NCBI GenBank assembly: GCA_947647645.1
Contig: CANSLE010000151.1
Coordinates: forward strand, 1 to 6,193
Direction of reading: 5' to 3'
Length of the DNA stretch: 6,193 nucleotides
DNA from: an uncultured Microbacterium sp.
GTDB taxonomy: Bacteria > Actinomycetota > Actinomycetes > Actinomycetales > Microbacteriaceae
This document shows, in pieces, positions 1-5,251 of this stretch. The translations under genes and the position numbers were made by a program. Each line of letters begins with the position of its first letter. Position 1 is the stretch's first letter. The notes beneath the pieces are model-generated. The model was not told the DNA's origin and made no database searches. It saw nothing but the letters and a program-made list of their open reading frames with translations.

Positions 1-122
1 CCGTCGCCGGGCTCGCGGGGCTCTCGCGGGGGACGGGGCTCTCGCGGCGGACGTGCCTCACGTCCGCTGGACGGCCGCTGCGGCTCGTCCGGCTGGGGGC
101 CAAAGAGCTCCTCGAGGCTCAT
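1..122 (-). CDS. 5' part of an unidentified protein with a Pro/Arg-rich N-terminus (runs off left edge)
   Basis: The minus strand opens an ATG at 122-120 that overlaps the hydrolase stop codon (ATGA at 122-119), a typical translational-coupling junction. The frame stays open for 40 codons to the window edge. A GGGAG ribosome-binding site (plus-strand 131-135) sits 8 nt upstream. The peptide begins MSLEELFGPQPDEPQRPSSG and continues into a Pro/Arg/Glu repeat (PPREPR units of six residues), encoded by near-identical 18-bp DNA repeats. There is no signal peptide or lipobox at the start, so it is unlikely to be a classical lipoprotein binding protein. Such charged, proline-rich N-terminal tails often precede a transmembrane segment or a DNA/cell-wall-associated domain in actinobacteria, but the visible part cannot settle which. 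The function is not recognisable. It is placed last in the visible transporter operon by position only. Confidence 0.6.
   Translation of the reverse strand, partial: MSLEELFGPQPDEPQRPSSGREARPPREPRPPREPREPGD
9..47. repeat. 18-bp-period tandem repeat coding for PPREPR units
   Basis: The 13-mer GGGGCTCTCGCGG occurs at 17-29 and again at 35-47, with a third copy lacking two bases at 9-18. The 18-bp spacing equals six codons in the minus-strand frame starting at 122, so the repeat is the DNA of a PPREPR peptide repeat. It is likely to vary in copy number by slippage. Confidence 0.75.
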
Positions 123-1342
123 CCGAGGAACTCCCGCGCGGCGACGACGAGCGCGTCGACGCCGCGCTCGATCGTGGGATGCAGGAGGGGAGCGAAGAAT
201 GGGGAGTGGTTCGTGGGGATGTCCTCGTTGACGGTGCCGCGTGCCACGGCATCCGCGAACTGCTGCGGGTCGAGGCCGCCCCAGAACCAGAACACCAGGG
301 GCACGCCGGACTCGCGCGCGAACCAGGACACGTCCTCGCTGCCGGTGAACATGCCGGGGTCGACCACCGTGCCCTCGCCGAAGGCGCGGTTCCAGGCCGC
401 GGTCAGCCGCGCCGTGGCCTCGGCGTCGTTGATCGTCGGCGGGAGCGAATGGTCGGTCGTGATGACGGGCTCCTGCTCCGCTCCGGATGCCGCGGCCTCC
501 GCCCGGACGATGCGCTCGACCCGGGCCAGCACGTCGGCGCGCGCCTCGTCGTCGGGGTAGCGCAGGCTCAGCTCGAGCTTCGCCTCGGCGGGGATGATGT
601 TGTTCTTGAGGCCGGCGTGGATGGAGCCGACGGTGACGACGGCCATCTCGCGCGGGTCGATCTCACGGGACACCACCGTCTGCAGACGCATGACCGTGGC
701 GGCGGCCATGACGACGGGGTCGATCGTCGCGTGCGGCCGCGAGCCGTGGCCGCCGCGCCCGAGAAGCGTGACCGTCAGACCGTCGGAAGCCGCCATCTGC
801 GTTCCGGGCCGCACGCCGATCGTGCCCGCGGGAAGCGGCGTCACGTGCTGGCCGAGCACGATGTCGGGCTCCGGGAAACGGTCGAGCACGCCGTCGGCGA
901 TCATCGCCTGGGAGCCCGCGCCGTACTCCTCGGCGGGCTGGAAGACGGCCACGACGGTGCCGGACCATTCGTCGCGGGTCGCGACGAGCCGCTCGAGGGC
1001 GCCCAGCAGCGCGGTCACGTGCATGTCGTGCCCGCACGCATGCATGATCGGCACGTCCGTGCCCGCCGGATCGGTGCCGCGCGCGGTGCTCGCGTAGGGG
1101 AGCCCGGTCTGCTCCGCGACGGGGAGCCCGTCCATGTCGGCGCGCAGCCACACGACCGGGCCCTCTCCCGCCGCAAGACCGGTGACGCTCGTCGCGACAC
1201 CGGTCTTGCCCAGGCCCTCGACATAGTCGAGCCCGAGTGCCGCCAGCTCTCTAGTGACGACACCCGCGGTCCGCGTCTCCTGGAAGGAGAGCTCCGGGTG
1301 GCGGTGCAGGTCGATGTAGAGGGCTTCGAGATCGATGCTCAT
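119..1342 (-). CDS. M20-family (M20D-like) zinc amidohydrolase / N-acyl-amino-acid hydrolase
   Basis: A 407-residue cytoplasmic metallo-hydrolase, the usual length for the family that includes hippurate, IAA-amino-acid and N-acyl-amino-acid hydrolases. These cleave an amide bond to release an acid and an amine or amino acid. Visible landmarks are the N-terminal DLHRHPELSF motif (11-20), the metal motif HACGHDMH (101-108, with Cys103 and His105 as expected ligands), PAEE (136-139, Glu138/Glu139 as catalytic base and ligand), GQH (164-166) and C-terminal NHSP (378-381, His379). The inserted dimerisation domain starts near GRGGHGSRPH (195-204) and holds NNIIP (247-251). All expected catalytic residues are present. 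The ATG at 1342 is chosen because MSIDLEALYIDLH matches the family start and no ATG or GTG lies just upstream in frame. No clear Shine-Dalgarno sequence precedes it. The ATPase gene ends 34 nt upstream, so co-transcription is likely. The exact substrate cannot be told; N-acyl or aryl amides are the family norm. Confidence 0.93.
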   Translation of the reverse strand: MSIDLEALYIDLHRHPELSFQETRTAGVVTRELAALGLDYVEGLGKTGVATSVTGLAAGEGPVVWLRADMDGLPVAEQTGLPYASTARGTDPAGTDVPIMHACGHDMHVTALLGALERLVATRDEWSGTVVAVFQPAEEYGAGSQAMIADGVLDRFPEPDIVLGQHVTPLPAGTIGVRPGTQMAASDGLTVTLLGRGGHGSRPHATIDPVVMAAATVMRLQTVVSREIDPREMAVVTVGSIHAGLKNNIIPAEAKLELSLRYPDDEARADVLARVERIVRAEAAASGAEQEPVITTDHSLPPTINDAEATARLTAAWNRAFGEGTVVDPGMFTGSEDVSWFARESGVPLVFWFWGGLDPQQFADAVARGTVNEDIPTNHSPFFAPLLHPTIERGVDALVVAAREFLG

Positions 1343-1376
1343 GCCACAAGAGACTACGCGGGGACGATGCGGAAGG

Positions 1377-2750
1377 TCACTGAGAGGTCCCGCGAAGATG
1401 CGCGGATGCCGCGCGGGCGAGCTCGCCGAGCACGAGCTCGCCCGAGTCCACGTCGTAGTCGAACAGCTCGCCGTAACGCCCCCACTGGATCGCGATGTCC
1501 AGCTGGCGGCGCGCCTCGGCATCCGTGAAGCCCCGCCGCAGCAGGTCGAGGAAGAAGTCGTCGCGGAGGGCGCCGTCCTCGCTGTTCTCGAGGGCGGCCA
1601 CGACCGTGTGGACGAGGGGTGCATGTTGCAGCGCGAGGCGCGCGAACACCGCCTTGGAGGTGTCGATGTCGCCCGTCACCCACTCGCGCCCGTCGGCGGT
1701 CAGGAACGCCTGGGCGCCCTCGACGTCGAGCAGGTGCAGCATGGCGGCCGCATCGACGAGGGGGAGCAGGTCATCCACCTCGAACGACAGCTCGTCGGCG
1801 AGGTCGGGCAGATCGGTCTGCCCGTTGTGGGCGTGGACGATCTCCACGAGCCCGGCGAGACCGCCGACCGAGGCGTCGGGCAGCGGCCACCCCGTCGGGG
1901 TGCGCACCGTCGCGGCGGATGTCGCTGCGACATCGGTGCCGCTGTCTCCGGTCAGGAGGGCGTAGAGGCGGGCGACGGTCTCGTCGAAGGCGGGGCTGCG
2001 GCGATCGCGCGGGCGGGGCATGGTCACGGCGACCTCGCCGACGATGTGGCCCGGGTTCGAGCCCAGCACGACCACGCGGTCGGCCATGAGGACGGCCTCC
2101 TCGATGTTGTGCGTGACGATGCACACCGTCCGCGTCGGGAAGTCCGGCTGCGACCACAGTGAGATGACCTCGCTGCGGAGGTTCTCGGCCGTGAGGACGT
2201 CGAGCGCCGAGAACGGCTCGTCCATCAGCAGCACGTCGGGGCGCAGCACGAGCGCACGGGCGAAGCCGACGCGCTGACGCATCCCGCCCGACAGCTCCCG
2301 CGGGTAGGCCGACTCGAAGCCGTCGAGGCCGATGACGTCGATCGCCTCCAGCGCCCGAGCGCGCCGCTCCTCTCGCGGGACCCCCCGGGCCTGCAGACCC
2401 AGCTCGACGTTGTCCTGCACGGTGAGCCACGGCATCAGCGCGAACGACTGGAACACCATGCCCACCGCGGGGTTCGCGCCGCGGAGGCGCTCGCCGCGGC
2501 AGCGCACCTCGCCGGCGGTCGGGGCGATGAGGCCGGCGATCATCCGCAGCAGGGTCGACTTGCCGGAGCCGGACTTGCCGAGCAGGGCCACGACCTCGCC
2601 CTCGTTCAGGGTGAGCGACACCTCGTCGAGCACCGTGAAGTCGGCGGCGCCGCGGCCGACGGGGTAGGTCTTCGTGACCTGGTCGACCTCGATGAGGGGG
2701 CCGGTCCCGGTGTGCGGGCCGGACGTGGGACGGGAGAGCGTGCGTGCCAT
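1377..2750 (-). CDS. NitT/TauT-type ABC transporter ATPase with C-terminal AAA-associated domain
   Basis: A 457-residue protein that powers the neighbouring permease from the cytoplasmic face. Residues about 18-265 are an ABC ATPase of the nitrate/sulfonate/taurine type: Walker A GKSGSGKST (58-66), Q-loop Gln101 in VFQSFALMPWLTV, signature LSGGMRQR (153-160), Walker B VLLMDEP (173-179), D-loop SALD (181-184) and H-loop His214. A variable linker (about 268-292) leads to a roughly 150-residue C-terminal domain (about 295-445), acidic at its start and helical in character. It fits the AAA-associated C-terminal domain (Pfam AAA_assoc_C, COG4754-like) found on the ATPases that pair with duplicated anion permeases. 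NitT/TauT ATPases without this domain are nearer 260 residues. The domain is called from context and general resemblance, not from a search. The start at 2750 is fixed by a strong AAGGAGGT site; the long open frame upstream of it is a shadow of the permease gene. The permease stops 71 nt upstream and the hydrolase starts 34 nt downstream. Confidence 0.93.
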   Translation of the reverse strand: MARTLSRPTSGPHTGTGPLIEVDQVTKTYPVGRGAADFTVLDEVSLTLNEGEVVALLGKSGSGKSTLLRMIAGLIAPTAGEVRCRGERLRGANPAVGMVFQSFALMPWLTVQDNVELGLQARGVPREERRARALEAIDVIGLDGFESAYPRELSGGMRQRVGFARALVLRPDVLLMDEPFSALDVLTAENLRSEVISLWSQPDFPTRTVCIVTHNIEEAVLMADRVVVLGSNPGHIVGEVAVTMPRPRDRRSPAFDETVARLYALLTGDSGTDVAATSAATVRTPTGWPLPDASVGGLAGLVEIVHAHNGQTDLPDLADELSFEVDDLLPLVDAAAMLHLLDVEGAQAFLTADGREWVTGDIDTSKAVFARLALQHAPLVHTVVAALENSEDGALRDDFFLDLLRRGFTDAEARRQLDIAIQWGRYGELFDYDVDSGELVLGELARAASAHLRGTSQ

Positions 2751-2756
2751 GGCGGC

Positions 2757-2764
2757 ACCTCCTT
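2757..2764 (-). promoter_or_regulatory. Strong ribosome-binding site of the ATPase gene
   Basis: The minus strand reads AAGGAGGT followed by 6 nt and the ATG at 2750. It is nearly the full anti-16S complement. It decides the start against the many in-frame upstream alternatives in the very long open frame. Confidence 0.88.
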
Positions 2765-2821
2765 GGTTGCGGTTGTGTGCGGGGGAGCGGTCTTCGGGGC
2801 GGGGCGGGCGGATGCCGGGGC

Positions 2822-4570
2822 TCACCCGACCTGGAAGCGGGTCTGAGCCAGGCGGTACAGCGGGCGCCACAGCATCCTGTTGAGGGCGACGACGAACACG
2901 CTCATGACGATGACGCCGACGTACATGCGGGCGCTGTCGCCGGTGGACGTCGCCTGGGAGATGTAGGAGCCGAGGCCGGTGGCCCGGAGGGTCGTGTCGC
3001 CGTAGGAGACGACCTCCGCGACGATCGAGGCGTTCCACGCGCCGCCGGCGGCGGCGATGCCGCCCGTCACCCAGGAGGAGAACACGGCCGGCAGGATGAC
3101 GGTGCGCCAGCGCAGCCAGCGGCTGAGACCGAGGTGTGTGGACGCCTCGCGCAGGTCGCCGGGGATCGCCGAGGCGCCGGCGATGACGTTGAAGAGGATG
3201 TACCACTGCGCGCCGAGGGACATGAGGAAGATGCCGCCGACGTCGAGTGAGACCCCCGTCTGGATGAGCAGGATCGTCACGAACGGGAAGAGGAAGTTGG
3301 CGGGGAAGCTCGCGAGCACTTGGACGATCGGTTGCGCGATGCGGGTCACGCGCGGATTCATCCCGATCCACACGCCGATGGGCACCCAGACCAGCGTCCC
3401 CGCCGCGACCAGCACCAGCACGCGCGCGAACGTCACGAGCCCGAGCCCTGCGGCGACGCCGAACTCGCCCAGGCCGACCGACGCGGAGATCGCGCGGGTC
3501 ATCGTCACGGCGCCCCAGACGACGAGTGCGACGACCGCGAGGCCGAACACCACATCCCCCACGCGGCGGCGTCCGCGGGGGACCGAGAGCGGGACGTCGG
3601 CCACGCCGAACACGCGCATGGCACGGTCGACCCCCTCCCGCAGCGGACGGAGCGCGCGTCCGAGCAACGCCGGGAGGCCGGAGTGGCGCAGCACGTCGAG
3701 CGTGATCGAGCGCGGCGCGGATGCCGGGGCGGTGTCGCCCGTGCGGAAACGCTCCGCCCACGCGGTCAGCGGGCTCCAGAACAGTGCGTTGACGCTGACC
3801 ACCATGACCACCATCGTGACGATCGCCGCCAGCAGTGCCGGGATGTTCTGCTCCGCGGTCGCGGAGGCGACGAACGAGCCGATGCCGGGGAGGGCGTAGG
3901 TGTGGTTGTTGACGGAGATCACCTCGCTCGCCACGAGGAAGAACCAGGCGCCGCCGAAGCTCATCATCCCGTTCCAGACGAGCGGGATCATGCCGCTCGG
4001 CACGTCCAGCTTCCAGAACCGCTGCCACCGGGTCAGGCGCAGCAGCCGCGCGGCCTCGTCGAGCTCGCGCGGCTGACTGGTCAGTGCCCCGTAGAACGCG
4101 AACGTCATGTTCCAGGCCTGGCTCGTGAAGATCGCGAACACCGCCGCGCACTCGACGCCCAGTTCGGAGTTCGGGAACAGCACGAGCCACACCGAGAGCG
4201 TGACCGACAGGAAGGCGAGCACCGGCACCGACTGCAGGATGTCGAGGATCGGGATGAGGACCTTCTCGGCCCGGCGGGAGCGAGCGGCGACCGTCGCGTA
4301 GACGAAGGTGAAGACGAGCGACAGGGCGAGTCCGACGAACATCCGCAGCAGTGAGCGCGCGGCGTTGTAGGGGAGGGTCGCGAGGTCTGTCGAGACGGCC
4401 GCGACGTTCTGGCTCGGATCGAAGGGGGCCAGGACGCCGTGTGAGAGGTCGACGATCGCCCACAGCAGGGCGGCGAAGGCGACGAGCACGACCGCGTCGG
4501 CGGCGAGGCGGGTTCGGGTGGGCGTGGTGACGGCAGAGGCGGCACCCGCGAAGGGACGCAGGATCGACAT
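2822..4570 (-). CDS. Duplicated (two-domain) ABC transporter permease, NitT/TauT anion type
   Basis: A 582-residue integral membrane protein, twice the length of a normal NitT/TauT permease, with two homologous halves fused as in the COG4986 'duplicated permease' group. One chain can therefore supply both halves of the membrane channel. Hydrophobic segments suggest about twelve helices: near 24-41, 72-94, 104-131, 141-160, 196-217, 243-264, then 338-358, 376-402, 411-437, 443-464, 493-518 and 548-564. Each half carries the cytoplasmic loop that docks on the ATPase: EAARLLRLTRWQRFWKLDVP (172-191) in half 1 and EASTHLGLSRWLRW...ILP (475-494) in half 2. The conserved glycine of this loop is present in half 2 (Gly481) but replaced by Arg178 in half 1. 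A hydrophilic cytosolic linker (about 268-336) joins the halves. The ATG at 4570 has GGAG 9 nt upstream. It is the first full-sized gene of the operon; the leader ORF ends 47 nt before it. Substrate unknown. Confidence 0.93.
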   Translation of the reverse strand: MSILRPFAGAASAVTTPTRTRLAADAVVLVAFAALLWAIVDLSHGVLAPFDPSQNVAAVSTDLATLPYNAARSLLRMFVGLALSLVFTFVYATVAARSRRAEKVLIPILDILQSVPVLAFLSVTLSVWLVLFPNSELGVECAAVFAIFTSQAWNMTFAFYGALTSQPRELDEAARLLRLTRWQRFWKLDVPSGMIPLVWNGMMSFGGAWFFLVASEVISVNNHTYALPGIGSFVASATAEQNIPALLAAIVTMVVMVVSVNALFWSPLTAWAERFRTGDTAPASAPRSITLDVLRHSGLPALLGRALRPLREGVDRAMRVFGVADVPLSVPRGRRRVGDVVFGLAVVALVVWGAVTMTRAISASVGLGEFGVAAGLGLVTFARVLVLVAAGTLVWVPIGVWIGMNPRVTRIAQPIVQVLASFPANFLFPFVTILLIQTGVSLDVGGIFLMSLGAQWYILFNVIAGASAIPGDLREASTHLGLSRWLRWRTVILPAVFSSWVTGGIAAAGGAWNASIVAEVVSYGDTTLRATGLGSYISQATSTGDSARMYVGVIVMSVFVVALNRMLWRPLYRLAQTRFQVG

Positions 4571-4577
4571 GGGGGTA

Positions 4578-4626
4578 TCTCCGGGTCGGGCGCGCGCGGA
4601 GACGGGGTCCGTCCGGATCAGACGGA
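4578..4626 (-). promoter_or_regulatory. Candidate leader-coupled RNA switch before the permease
   Basis: Between the leader ORF end and the permease start the transcript can form three short stems. Stem A pairs 4626-4621 (UCCGUC) with 4613-4608 (GACGGA) and holds the leader stop codon in its loop. Stem B pairs 4613-4609 (GACGG) with 4605-4601 (CCGUC). Stem C pairs 4602-4597 (UCUCCG) with 4583-4578 (CGGAGA), which contains the permease ribosome-binding site GGAG. A excludes B, and B excludes C: the 1:2 / 2:3 / 3:4 order of classical attenuators, here ending in a site-masking stem instead of a terminator. Stems are only 5-6 bp and GC-rich sequence forms such pairs easily, so this is suggestive only. 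Confidence 0.35.
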
Positions 4627-4677
4627 TGCCGCGGGCGCGGAGTGACGACGATGGCGTTGGTGGGGATCAGATCCCAT
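4618..4677 (-). CDS. 19-residue His/Arg-rich leader peptide ORF upstream of the permease
   Basis: The minus strand reads ATG at 4677 to TGA at 4620-4618 and encodes MGSDPHQRHRRHSAPAASV. It sits 9 nt after a perfect AGGAGGT, a better ribosome site than that of the permease, and is the first ORF on the predicted transcript. Three histidines fall in the pattern HxxHxxH with three arginines between them. It ends 47 nt before the permease start. A regulatory leader (ribosome stalling or translational coupling) is the simplest reading; a small metal-binding peptide is a weaker alternative. It does not match the well-known actinobacterial RRHVDL-type leaders of sulfur transport operons. No homologue is known to me. 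The strong ribosome site is what makes it more than a chance ORF. Confidence 0.5.
   Translation of the reverse strand: MGSDPHQRHRRHSAPAASV
4663..4675 (-). repeat. Short hairpin at the start of the leader ORF
   Basis: On the minus strand GGGAT-CTG-ATCCC forms a perfect 5-bp stem with a 3-nt loop, beginning at the G of the leader start codon. It could modulate initiation at the leader ORF or protect the 5' end. Its role is unproven. Confidence 0.4.
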
Positions 4678-4686
4678 GGTCGTCTC

Positions 4687-4693
4687 ACCTCCT
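4687..4693 (-). promoter_or_regulatory. Ribosome-binding site of the leader ORF
   Basis: The minus strand reads AGGAGGT, inside CGAGGAGGTGAG, 9 nt before the ATG at 4677. No other gene start uses it: the permease start is more than 115 nt further down. This supports real translation of the 19-codon ORF. Confidence 0.6.
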
Positions 4694-4709
4694 CGACTCG
4701 CGACGACGG

Positions 4710-4719
4710 CCCGATCGGG
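4710..4719. repeat. Perfect palindrome CCCGATCGGG in the operon 5' leader
   Basis: A 10-bp perfect inverted repeat lies about 15 nt downstream of the predicted -10 box of the transporter promoter, so within the early transcribed region. It could be a second regulator site or an RNA stem near the 5' end. Palindromes of this length do occur by chance in GC-rich DNA. Confidence 0.25.
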
Positions 4720-4731
4720 GAGGGCCTCAGG

Positions 4732-4737
4732 TAGCAT
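4732..4737 (+). promoter_or_regulatory. Candidate -10 box of the arsR promoter
   Basis: TAGCAT matches the TATAAT consensus at four of six positions and lies in one of the few AT-rich patches of the window. It would start transcription near 4744, leaving an untranslated leader of about 37 nt. No convincing -35 box is seen. It overlaps the opposing -10 of the transporter promoter by five bases. Confidence 0.3.
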
Positions 4738-4762
4738 AGAACTTATTCAATCACTTGCGCAA
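4733..4762 (-). promoter_or_regulatory. Candidate promoter of the leader-transporter operon
   Basis: The minus strand reads TTGCGC (plus 4757-4762) as a weak -35, an 18-bp spacer, then TATGCT (plus 4733-4738) as -10, matching four of six consensus positions. The predicted start is near 4726, giving a leader of about 49 nt before the small ORF. The -35 lies inside the palindrome at 4746-4771, so a protein bound there would block RNA polymerase. Confidence 0.4.
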
Positions 4763-4771
4763 ATGAACGAA
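4746..4771. promoter_or_regulatory. Imperfect 26-bp palindrome, probable ArsR-family operator
   Basis: Centred between 4758 and 4759, the arms read TTC-aa-TCA-c-TTGC and GCAA-a-TGA-ac-GAA, with 10 of 13 positions paired and the perfect core TTGCGCAA. Length and symmetry fit the 12-2-12-type operators of ArsR/SmtB repressors, including the TGA/TCA elements common in them. It covers the -35 region of the divergent transporter promoter and lies just downstream of the candidate arsR start, so the same bound repressor could shut off both genes. Assigning it to this repressor is an inference from position. Confidence 0.5.
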
Positions 4772-4780
4772 AGGTGTTCG

Positions 4781-5158
4781 ATGCCAGAGTCGTCCAGACC
4801 GAATCGCCTGCCGAGCGACGACCAGCTCGCCGCCGCGGCCGCCACGTTCGACCTGCTCTCGGTGTCGGGTCGGCTCCACCTCGTGTGGCTGCTCGCGCGC
4901 GCCGAGACCGATGTCACCACGCTCGCCCAGCGCACCGGCGCGCAGATCGCGGCGACGAGCCAGCAGCTCGCCAAGCTCCGCGCCGCGGGCGTCGTGTCCT
5001 CCCGGCGGGATGGGCGCCGCCAGCTGTACCGCGTCGACGACGAGCACATCATCGCGGTGGTCGAGCGGATGCTGGCCCATATCGCCCCCGACGGCACGAT
5101 CGCCCAGCAGCCTGACCCCCGCCGCCCGCCCCGGCGTCCGCGCTTCGTCTCCGCGTGA
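4781..5158 (+). CDS. ArsR/SmtB-family winged-helix repressor (NmtR/KmtR-like)
   Basis: A 125-residue DNA-binding repressor that probably releases its operator when it binds a metal ion. The winged-helix core is clear: LLSVSGRLHLVWLLA (25-39), DVTTLAQRTG (44-53), recognition helix region ATSQQLAKLRAAGVV (58-72) and wing SSRRDGRRQLYRV (73-85). Helix alpha-5 keeps Asp87, His89 and His100 in the exact spacing of the SmtB/NmtR metal site (D-x-H then His 11 residues on). The fourth position (+3) is Pro103, followed by Asp104. There is no cysteine, which argues against arsenic, cadmium or lead thiolate sensing. A basic proline-rich tail (112-121) ends the protein. The ATG at 4781 is preferred: GAAAGGTG stands 4 nt upstream, whereas the in-frame ATG at 4763 lies inside the probable operator and has no ribosome site. 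It is divergent from the transporter operon, its likely target. The exact ligand is unknown. Confidence 0.88.
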   Translation: MPESSRPNRLPSDDQLAAAAATFDLLSVSGRLHLVWLLARAETDVTTLAQRTGAQIAATSQQLAKLRAAGVVSSRRDGRRQLYRVDDEHIIAVVERMLAHIAPDGTIAQQPDPRRPPRRPRFVSA

Positions 5159-5184
5159 GCCGCGGCATCCGACCCGGCCGGCGC

Positions 5185-5251
5185 GTTTCGGACCCTCGAG
5201 GCGACCGAAACTGCTGATCAGCGGGTTTCGGGCGACTGAGCGGCCCGAAAC
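5185..5251. terminator. Alternating inverted repeats at the convergent 3' ends (probable two-way terminator)
   Basis: Four arms alternate: GTTTCGG (5185-5191), CCGAAAC (5205-5211), GTTTCGG (5225-5231) and CCGAAAC (5245-5251). They can fold as two hairpins: 7 bp with a 13-nt loop, and 9 bp (GTTTCGGGC/GCCCGAAAC at 5225-5233/5243-5251) with a 9-nt loop. Alternatively the two middle arms pair around the palindrome GCTGATCAGC (5213-5222). The first hairpin starts 27 nt after the arsR stop. The second lies inside the last codons of the lacI-type gene, whose stop codon is in the central palindrome. No T-run follows, so termination would be of the U-less actinobacterial kind or this is a repeat element of another sort. 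Confidence 0.5.

Noticed and set aside
9..47. Short direct repeats considered as a CRISPR or integration site
   Set aside because: The units are contiguous with an 18-bp period, no spacers, and are explained by a six-residue protein repeat.
53..1528. 491-codon plus-strand open frame opposite the hydrolase
   Set aside because: Shadow frame of high-GC DNA: low-complexity Arg/Gly/Asp-rich product with no recognisable motif, opposite a gene with complete catalytic motifs.
1343..1624. N-terminal extension of the hydrolase frame to 1624
   Set aside because: It overlaps the ATPase 3' end and has no family similarity; the ATG at 1342 gives the standard M20 N-terminus.
3320..4354. 344-codon plus-strand open frame opposite the permease
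   Set aside because: His/Arg/Glu-rich shadow frame with no domain signature; the opposite strand has clear transmembrane and EAA-loop patterns.
4618..4677. Histidine-operon-type attenuation by the three His codons of the leader
   Set aside because: Three non-adjacent His codons in 19 are too few to call, and a ribosome stalled there would leave the first stem free, which does not fit the ON state of the stems.
2751..4688. Very long minus-strand open frame (to 4688) extending the ATPase upstream by more than 600 codons
   Set aside because: It runs under the permease gene in another frame and reads as Arg/Pro-rich nonsense. The AAGGAGGT site at 2757-2764 and the family start place the real beginning at 2750.
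4763..4780. In-frame upstream ATG for the ArsR-type gene at 4763
   Set aside because: It has no ribosome-binding site and lies within the probable operator palindrome; the ATG at 4781 has GAAAGGTG just upstream.
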